A DNA stretch of 64,000 nt from Colletotrichum lupini (Eukaryota; Ascomycota; Sordariomycetes; Glomerellales; Glomerellaceae): contig NC_064672.1 in NCBI RefSeq assembly GCF_023278565.1, positions 7,440,001-7,504,000 of the forward strand, read 5' to 3'. Positions within the stretch are counted from its first letter, which is position 1, and each line of letters starts with the position of its first letter. Positions 56,800 through 64,000 of the stretch are shown piece after piece. Below the pieces are notes generated by a model. It saw only the letters and a list, made by a program, of their open reading frames with translations. It was not told the origin of the DNA and searched no databases. Position numbers and translations under genes: made by a program.

Positions 56800-58280
56800 A
56801 ATTAATTAACTATCTTCTACTACTATAATAATATAGTTATTATTCTCCCTAGGTAATTCGACCCCTACGAGTCGACTAGGACTAACTAGACGGTCGCTAG
56901 AGTCCTCTTAAGCTCTCTATATATCCTAAATATTCGCAAACCTAGTATTTAGGTCTATTAGTATACTCTTCTTTTTCCGCGGCCTTAATTAGTTAATTTT
57001 AGCTTTTAGAACTCGAATATAGTGCTAAGATGCTACTAGATAGTAGGCCTGCTCGCTAAATACCTTTTTTACTTTTTTAAATAGTAGTCGTTAAGTATTA
57101 TAGTCTAGACTAAGCTCTGTAAATAACTTTAACTAATCGCAGAGCTCGCTAGCTTTCTTAGGTATTAACTAATTAATAATAGACGCTACTAATACCTAGT
57201 TAATAGCTTTTTTAGTATTACTAGTTATTTACTTAGTATTTACGGTCTTTTTAGTTTGTATAACTAGGTTAGGTAGGACTATTAGATTAGTAAGTAGTCT
57301 AGCTATGTTAGGGGGATATAGTCTAGTTACTTTCTACTTACTTCGTATATTTAACGACGTCAGACTAGCTAAACGAGCTTTCTAGTAGTAGCTTAAGAAG
57401 TACCGCTTTCTAACGATAGTAGAATTATCTACTATATCCTCTTTACTAAGCTCCTTCTTATACTTAGACTTAATAAGTCTAAAGATAGCTATATTTAACG
57501 GCTAGAGGATATAGGAAGTATATAGTAATAAGAATAATAAGTAAACGTTATTTCTATAGCATTCCTATATAAATTCTATCGTTATATAACTCCTATAGCT
57601 ATCTAAAACTAATAATCAAGGCTTATTGAGTATGCTAAGCCCCCTAAGGGGGGGGGTCTTAGTCTATAATAAGAACACTATTTTTAACTACTTAAGGGCA
57701 GTCTTATCGGTCGTCTAGCTATTATTTATTATTATAAACTCCTAACTAGTATAAGGGTTAAGTTTAAGTAGAAACTATTACTATTATACCGACTTTCCCT
57801 TATATATAACTAGTGGTTTAATAGCTCGACTATTAGTAAAGATATACTCGATTATAGATACCTAAATACGCGAACTAGGCTCTTTTTTTCGTACTACTAT
57901 AGTCTTTGCCTTGCTTAAAACTAGGCTATTAAATCCCTTACCCTTTAGGATACTAATCTTATTTATATTATACCTATTAGCCTATTTAATATTACTAATC
58001 TCTAGTATATTAAGTAATCTAAACTATAACTTAATTATATTAATAATAGCCCTATTTAGACGCCTTAAATCGATAGTACGACTTCTCTAGACCTTAATTA
58101 ATAGGTTCCTCCTTAAAAAAGCGTCTATCTATCTCTTCTTAAGAGGATTTATATCCCCCTAGGATCTTAGAACTCGCTTAGCGAATTTTATAAGCTATTT
58201 ATAAGTTAGTATAATACCCAGATTATACTAAATACGAACCTACTAGGCTAGCTAGTCTTCTTATTATAGAGGAAGCTTCT
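56800..58280 (-). pseudogene. pogo/Fot-type transposase, destroyed by RIP
   Basis: The transposase frame on the minus strand is interrupted by many TAG/TAA stops. Recognisable DDE blocks lie around 58,000-57,640, and the C-terminal lysine-rich part extends to about 56,850. Boundaries are approximate. Confidence 0.75.
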
Positions 58281-58557
58281 AGAGGTTTATAAATACTATT
58301 ACCCTCGTCTAATAGCCTCTCTTATAGTTACGAAGAGTTAACCTTAGAACTCCGAACTTAATCAAGGCCTAATTAACTAAGAGACCTCTTCCGATAGCCT
58401 TAAGAGCCCGAACAACTTTATTTTTAGTATACGAGACTATTATATATTAATAAATAAGTATATAAAAAAGAATTGCATTTAGACGATTTTTATAATTATT
58501 ATAGTAGTTTGAAAATCGTGGGTAGGGTTTTAATGCGGTGGCTGGGATGGAGAAATG

Positions 58558-58601
58558 GGGTGGCCAAAAGGGGGGGGTGGCCAAAAGGGGGTGGGTCGAC
58601 T
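58558..58601 (-). repeat. Right terminal inverted repeat of the pogo-type element
   Basis: 44 bp, complementary to 56715-56758 except at two positions where the left end has A for G (TTTTAGCC against TTTTGGCC). Confidence 0.9.
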
Positions 58602-58603
58602 TA

Positions 58604-58949
58604 TGTGTTTGGTAATAACCATGATCTTAATATGGTAGTTATGATGTGATTCAGGACGAGGCGTGAATAGGGTAGAAAGAATCGTGAATCATCTTCCAAG
58701 TACCTTACCTCACCTAATACCTGAGGTATCTCACCTTATCATTCTACAAGCAATCCCACTTTTCTTTTTGCGGAAGATTCCAGATCCTGATTCTTTCCTT
58801 GCTATCAGTATACAAAAGCATCTGGAAATGGTCTTCCGCATCTTCTTTCCCTCGCGCCTTTTCCCCATCGCACCTTCTTTACATCACGTCATCCTCTACA
58901 AACCCGACGACGACCAGTACTACCCCCAGAGAAATCGATTCGCCGCACG
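58604..58949. other. Upstream region of the interrupted gene
   Basis: About 350 bp of normal composition with TACCT/AGGTA motifs at 58,690-58,735 and a CT-rich leader before the ATG at 58950. Confidence 0.45.
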
Positions 58950-60248
58950 ATGGCATCATCCCTTCTGCTTCTGGATGCCATCATCCAGCGCGAGCCTCTG
59001 AACGACCATTTGCCACAAAACCCCCCATCCGCAGGCGAAAGAAAGCGGTACACTCATAAAGCCAGCGAATCGGTGGCCCAACTCGAGATTGATTTTGATC
59101 TGAAACTCTGCGACTCATTCGAACTCGTTGGGGAGGGCGTGGCTCTTTTCCAAAGAGCGCGAGATGCTGGCCACTTCATTGGCACGGATTTTGGCCAGAC
59201 TCAGCGGCCCCCCAAAGACTCAGCATTCGTCATCCACAACGAGGATATGCTAACGAAGTGGCTGTACAAAGACGTCTTCGCCGCTGTCGTTTCTGGATAC
59301 CAGGAGACTCGCACATACCAAGCGACCCGCACAACTGTCAACAAACCCGCAGTCAAGATATACAAGCGGCACACAGACGTCCAGACTCTTTGCGAGCACA
59401 CTCGCACAGTTGTCGCAAAGGCCCAGCGTAATTGCCCCAAGAGAAGCGTCCTTGCTGGACAAAATTTCAAGTACACTTTCCGCTGCGATATGGAGATTAG
59501 GAAAGGCACGCAACCGGGCAAGACCATTGACGACGAGAAGAGTAAAGTCGTCTTGAACATTGAGTTCAAGCAACCATATGTCATACCAATGGAAGCTTGG
59601 ATTCAGTCCGCACAACAAGATGATGGCGAACTAGGCGCTGGCAAGAAGATCCTTGGTGGCAAGAATACCGCCGCCCGCACGAGAACCATCGCTATACCTA
59701 GTGCCGATGAACAGCCAGCCATCATCGCCCATGACTACACTGCCGGCAACTATCAAATCAACGACCTTTCGAACCCGGATGTCTACCTGGATATCGACGA
59801 AACCAACACTCGAGCCACCTAGGAGGATGACGAGCATGGCGGTAGAGCCGATGATGACGACGAAATGCTCACTGTCGACGCAGAGCCCTACGCTGACCAA
59901 CACCGAGAGGCGGCAGTCACCCGACCGCTGCGCTCCGGCAAGAAGATGGACTGCAACGTTGAGGTATGTTCTCAACAAATTGGTCAATATTGCAAGAACC
60001 ACAGAACTCGCCATGGGGCGATTGTTACGGGTGAGTACATCGCCTTCGCCTACTTCAAGAACATGCGCATCATGGAGACTGCGGCTCGCCAAATGGAAGA
60101 AGGTCTCGGAAACGTCTGTGAGCTTTATCTCGTTCCGGATAGCGGAGAGTGGAGAGCTGCTATTGCAGGCTTCCTTGACAGAGGCTACAAGGACTTCATT
60201 TATGTAGGAGCGGCCAAGGATTGGAGACCAACGCCCCCACCCAGATAG
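58950..60248 (+). pseudogene. Unknown fungal protein, interrupted by a single in-frame TAG
   Basis: From the ATG at 58950 the frame runs 290 codons to a TAG at 59820-59822, then continues in the same frame without a stop to 60248 (432 codons in all). Composition on both sides is equally protein-like, and the stop lies in an acidic stretch (NTRAT, stop, EDDEHGG). TAG is one C-to-T step from CAG. The N-terminal part has helical segments and VVLNIEFKQPYVIP, where ExK plus an upstream Asp (CDMEIRKG) could be a nuclease-like site; that is weak inference. The C-terminal part (EMLTVDAEPY, YIAFAYFKNMRIMETAARQM) has no recognised domain. Options: pseudogene by RIP leakage, stop-codon readthrough, a truncated functional protein, or a sequencing error. 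Confidence 0.6.
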
Positions 60249-60764
60249 ACGAAAGAGGTATGCTCCCTGGCAGCTACCTATCCGGGAAGGATTGTACATG
60301 AGGTTTTATATGGAATTGTTGAATTCTCAGGCAATTTCCACAAATGACAGCTTTGGGCGCAAGTGTGAGGTGCATGGCCTCAGCCGGTTCATCGGTTCAT
60401 CGGTTCAGGAAGAGGGGGGGGGGGGGGGGGCAGACATCCAGGATGCCATTGATACTGGAGCCGAAGGGACTCAAGGGGGCCGCGAATTTGCGGAGAATGA
60501 GAGTTTCTAGACAGATTGTTAGATTTGAATGACAGTCGCCACATATGACCCTACGTTCCACTACTGATATCACTTGATATGGCGCACTACTGTCTAAGGT
60601 GATAGGCTGGCGTTGCGTCAAGGCTTCAGGATGCGAATTACCGGCCACCGCCGGTTTGATGCTTCTCAGAGACTGTTGCGGAATTTGGTGATGAATGAGT
60701 CTTCCATAGTGCTGAGGATGCTGATGTTGTAGCTTGATATGGTTCGTGTTTCTGCTGAGACAAA
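60249..60764. other. Intergenic region with a 17-base poly-G tract
   Basis: About 515 bases between convergent genes. Contains a poly-G run at 60414-60430 (listed separately) and the duplicated ATCGGTTC at about 60,391-60,406. No gene is supported. Confidence 0.4.
60414..60430. repeat. Poly-G tract, 17 bases
   Basis: Seventeen consecutive G residues; possible replication slippage or assembly uncertainty. Confidence 0.95.
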
Positions 60765-61766
60765 TTATCTATTTGCTACTTTATCTCCGCGAACCAGCAA
60801 TGCAATCGAAGATCCTTCCCTGACCCTGAACTCCTCCTGCCCACCAACCATCAGTATAGCCGAGATAGCATACGAGTGCACCGTCAACGACAAAAACTGC
60901 CCTGAATCCGTCGAGAAAATCTCCTCTAGCACAAGCTGCTTCCTCGCGACGTGCTCCTCCGTCGTCTCAAACCGATCCGCCTTCCAAAGCCGGTCCTCCT
61001 CCGTGAAGCCAGGCTCTATATGATAACGCGGATACGCACCCTCGATCCAGCTCCGCGAGCTCCTCTTGTCGCACGTGTGGTCTGTCAGGCGCTCCCTCAG
61101 TCCTTCTTTGACGAGAGGTCGGAAGTCCCGGCCCGCGCCCCTGGATTCGACGAGGGGCCCAAAGGCGAGATTACTCGTCTCGAGGCACCGGCGGAGAGGG
61201 CTCGTGTAGAAGGATTCCGGCAAGGGAACGCCCTCGCCCTCGGCGGTGGTGGAGGTTGCGCGCGTCCAGAAGGTGCTCAGGTCTCTTGCCTGCTGAATGC
61301 CTGTGTCGACGAGCGCCGCGTCGAGCCAGGTAACGACGCCGTCGCCATCGAGGTGGGACCAGTACCTCTGCCCGCCTTCGTCAGTGCTTCAATTTCCATC
61401 AAAATGAGAAGGTTTAAGAAAATTTACATCCCACTCAGCCGTCCCGACCTTGGCTGCTTGAACGTTGTGGTATCCGAGTCCGTGCCTAGTCAGGTACAAG
61501 ACCTTGAAGTCCACGCCGTCAGGGCTCTCCGCGTTGAGCTTCCTCACATGAGAAGCGAATCGTTCCCAGGGCCTGGTTTCACCCTCGGCTGCTACGTCGT
61601 CATCAGCCGCTGCGTCTCCAAAGTGCAGGTCGAGGAGTCCGAGGCCTGGCTGCGTAGTTGCTTTTCCGTTTGGACTGGCATCGGCAACCTTGTAGTAGTT
61701 CACAAAGTACTCGGGCAGGATCGTGAATTTGTACCGGCAGACGGGGCCAGATGTTAGGGTGGTCAT
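60765..61766 (-). CDS. Histidine phosphatase / phosphoglycerate-mutase-like protein, two exons
   Basis: Model: exons 61766-61428 and 61367-60765, 313 residues. The intron begins GTAAAT after AEWD and ends GGGCAG, with a CACTGAC branch-like site about 14 bases before the acceptor. Splicing restores AEWDRYWSHLDGDGVVTWLD. The catalytic signature is VLYLTRHGLGYHN (phospho-accepting His in RHG). Further conserved parts are YTSPLRRCLETSNLAF, the acid-binding region around LKEGLRERLTDHTCDKR-like sequence, and VHSYAISAIL near the end, which supplies the second His. Fungal members of this branch are related to yeast Pmu1-type proteins. They are usually phosphatases, not glycolytic mutases; the substrate is unknown. 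A chromovirus copy starts 131 bases upstream of the start codon and may have replaced the promoter. Confidence 0.88.
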
Positions 61767-61896
61767 TTTGATTGCGGCGCAAAGTGCGGGGACGAGGCTC
61801 TACGGGCGACAGTAGGTAGTGTGTAACCCAGCAGGTCCAGCTCGGATGAAAGATGGGAAATGTGTTAAGATCTTTCGAGATGGAGCTCAGCGTAGG

Positions 61897-62105
61897 TGTC
61901 AATAGGTATATAACACAGGGAAGAAGCTCACAAAGGCTAACTACTATTAAGGTTTAAAAAATAAATTACTAAAATCTACCCTTCCCTCGAGGTATATTAC
62001 TAACACTCTATATATACCTAAGCTACTCCTTTATTACTTAGTCCCCCTTTTTATACTCCCTAAGCTATTTTTTAATTAATAAAACCTAATTAATAAAGCT
62101 TAATA
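61897..62105 (-). repeat. 3' LTR of the second chromovirus copy
   Basis: 209 bp, one base shorter than the LTRs at 40436 and 47584 within a run of C. It starts TGTCAATAGG, which defines the original LTR terminus of the family. Confidence 0.88.
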
Positions 62106-64000
62106 AAATACTCCCTCCCCTAAGCTTTGTCCTAAAGCTTATTTACGGTTTATATATACTATATTAATCTTTTATTTAATAAGTTTTTAAATATATAATA
62201 TAAGGGTAAGTATAAATAGTACTTATTAACCTAAGTATAAACCCCTTATTTTAAATAATAGCCCTATAATTTTATACCCGGGTCGCTCTTATTTATAAGC
62301 CGTTTTTATAATTACTAATACCTAAGTAATCGTTGCCCTACTTTTATTTACTAATATTAACCCCTTTTTAAGCTATTATAATTCCGAATTCCTTTTTTCT
62401 TTTTTATTTATAAATTCTTTTTTATATATAATTTCTTATTTTTATTAATATTTATATTACTCCCTCGTTATATAAATATTATAATTAACGAATATTTTTT
62501 AAATCCCTATTTTTATATATTTCCCGTACTTAAATAAATCTCTTACGGAGTTATTCTATATTTATTATTAACTTGTTTTAATATAAATATAGCTCTTAAT
62601 TATAAAGTTATTATTATTAGTAGTAGAACGGTTATTAATATTATAAGTATACTTAGTAATAGTAGTAATAATAGTTTATTTAAAAAGCTTAATATTCTTT
62701 TTACTTACCCTAATTTCGTATATATATTACTATTTATACACTACTTATATTAATTATTATAAACTCTTATTAAAAAAAAAAAAGTAAATATTAAAAAGAT
62801 CGGGGTTAGCTAGGTGCGCCCGCTCCCCTACTCTACTTATATTATATATAAAGCGCTTAATTTAAAAACCAAGTATTATAATTAGTTAAATTAATAATTC
62901 ATAGCCCCTAATTCGCTCTTTTATTTAATACTTTTTTAAAATTTAGCGTACGTTATATTAAGTATACTACGTAAAACTATTTTTATAAAAATATAATAAG
63001 CGCTTAGTATAGTTATTATTTTACTACTTCTCTTACGTATTATATTAATAATATTTTAAGTCCCTAAGTCTATAAAATTTATAATCCGAACTTTATAAAG
63101 TACCGCTCTTATTTTAAATAATAATATTTATAATTCGGAGGTTTATTACTTTATTATTGCTCTATTATTATTATTATTTAAGTCGCTAATATTACTTTAT
63201 AGTTTTAATAAACTTATTAAATTATTATTAATAATACGCAAAGAGCGCTTAAGCACGCTAATAAAAAGGCTTATTTAACCCTTATTATTAATAATAATAA
63301 TAATAAAATAGTTATAAGCTCTTCCCGCGCTACGTTTTTATTTTATAATAATACTATAATCGTACTATTTTATATTATTTATAATAAAGTACGTTACTTA
63401 AATAATATTTTAGTTAGTATATAGTTACCCCGCCTACGCTCCGTATTCGTAACTAATTATTCATAAATTCGTTAATAATAAGGAGATTATTTTTTTTATA
63501 ACGACCCCTAGGATAATAATTAGGGCGGCCCTTTTATATATAAAAGTAGTTTTTTTTATAAATAAGGGTAGTCTTTTTACGTATTATAAGGATTAAAAAA
63601 ACGGTTTATAATTAGCGCGTTTATATTACTTAATTATAATTATATAGCCCCCTTTTTTTATTTATTAATAACTAGTTCGCTATATTATTAGGCTTATTAA
63701 GAGCTAGGGCGCGCTATTTAATTAAAACTCGTTTTTTATATATACTAATTAATATTACGTTTTTAATATACTTAGCTAGCTCTTATATATTTTCGTTACT
63801 ATTATATCCTTTTTATTAAATTAAGTATTATTACCTCTTTTTTAGCCCTCTATATTATATAATATTTTTTATTTCGTAAAATAGCTCCCTGTTTATATCC
63901 TTAATAAATAAGGGCTTTTAAGGGGCTTCTTCGTAATATTAATATAGCTTAAGTAAGGATATATAAAATATATTATATATTCTATACTATATTAATATAT
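61897..64000 (-). mobile_element. Second chromovirus copy (partial at window edge), strongly RIP-degraded
   Basis: The LTR (61897-62105) and following sequence align with the 3' end of the element at 40,436, in the same order and orientation, to the window edge. The LTR boundary TGTCAATAGG is better preserved here, while the interior is even richer in A/T than the first copy. The visible part spans the 3' LTR, the unassigned region with a decayed 21-base repeat (about 63,522-63,590), and the chromodomain region (about 63,720-63,900). The 5' part lies outside the window. Confidence 0.88.

Larger units (their letters stand above)
56715..58601 (-). mobile_element. pogo-type Tc1/mariner DNA transposon, RIP-degraded
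   Basis: A 1,887-bp element with 44-bp terminal inverted repeats starting AGTCGACCCACCCCC and TA on both sides (56713-56714 and 58602-58603). The minus strand encodes a degraded DDE transposase. Fragments read as a helix-turn-helix region, then YNINKISILKGKGFNSLVL, KKEPSSRI*VSIIEYIF and IKPLVIYKGKSV, the hallmark blocks of the pogo/Fot transposase family in which the first catalytic Asp has become Asn. Length, TA duplication and domain fit the family. The left and right inverted repeats differ only at two G-to-A positions. It cannot encode an active transposase. Confidence 0.88.

Overview
The window comes from a filamentous ascomycete (Pezizomycotina, most likely a Sordariomycete). The evidence is short spliceosomal introns with branch sites close to the acceptor, typical fungal gene families, and transposons carrying the C-to-T/G-to-A transition pattern of repeat-induced point mutation (RIP). 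I cannot fix the genus. The window splits into a gene-bearing compartment of balanced composition (1-40,250), a strongly AT-rich transposon compartment (about 40,430-58,600), a small genic island (58,604-61,890), and a further AT-rich element that runs off the right edge.

Genic part, left to right: a septation-network scaffold (Cdc11/Nud1 type, minus strand, open at the left edge); a divergent unknown protein with repeated SPW/NPW motifs; a three-exon seven-helix-type membrane protein; an 8.4 kb gene-poor stretch; a Kcs1-type inositol hexakisphosphate kinase; an FAD-dependent oxidoreductase; a tRNA-like Pol III unit; a DUF6594-type membrane protein; a spliced unknown protein; a nitrilase; a Ser-rich conserved fungal protein; and the mismatch-repair/meiotic protein Mlh3. 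I inferred introns by restoring reading frames across GT...AG junctions. They are models and not transcript data.

AT-rich part: (i) a complete Ty3/Gypsy chromovirus at 40,436-47,793 on the minus strand, with 210-bp LTRs and a 5-bp target duplication, degenerated by RIP; (ii) about 840 bp of normal-composition sequence with a weak heterokaryon-incompatibility-like fragment; (iii) a complete Ty1/Copia element at 48,641-56,516 on the plus strand, itself carrying a nested solo-LTR-like insertion; (iv) a pogo-type Tc1/mariner element at 56,715-58,601 with 44-bp inverted repeats and TA duplications; (v) after the small island, a second copy of the same chromovirus (61,897 to the edge). All transposon reading frames are broken.

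The island at 58,604-61,890 holds a gene interrupted by one in-frame TAG (a CAG-to-TAG type change) and an intact phosphoglycerate-mutase-like gene whose 5' end is only about 130 bp from the second chromovirus copy.

I see no operon-like or clearly new multi-gene system. The most unusual items are the Pol III tRNA-like unit, the open unassigned strand in the chromovirus 3' region, the single-stop gene in the island, and the substituted ATPase motif of Mlh3.
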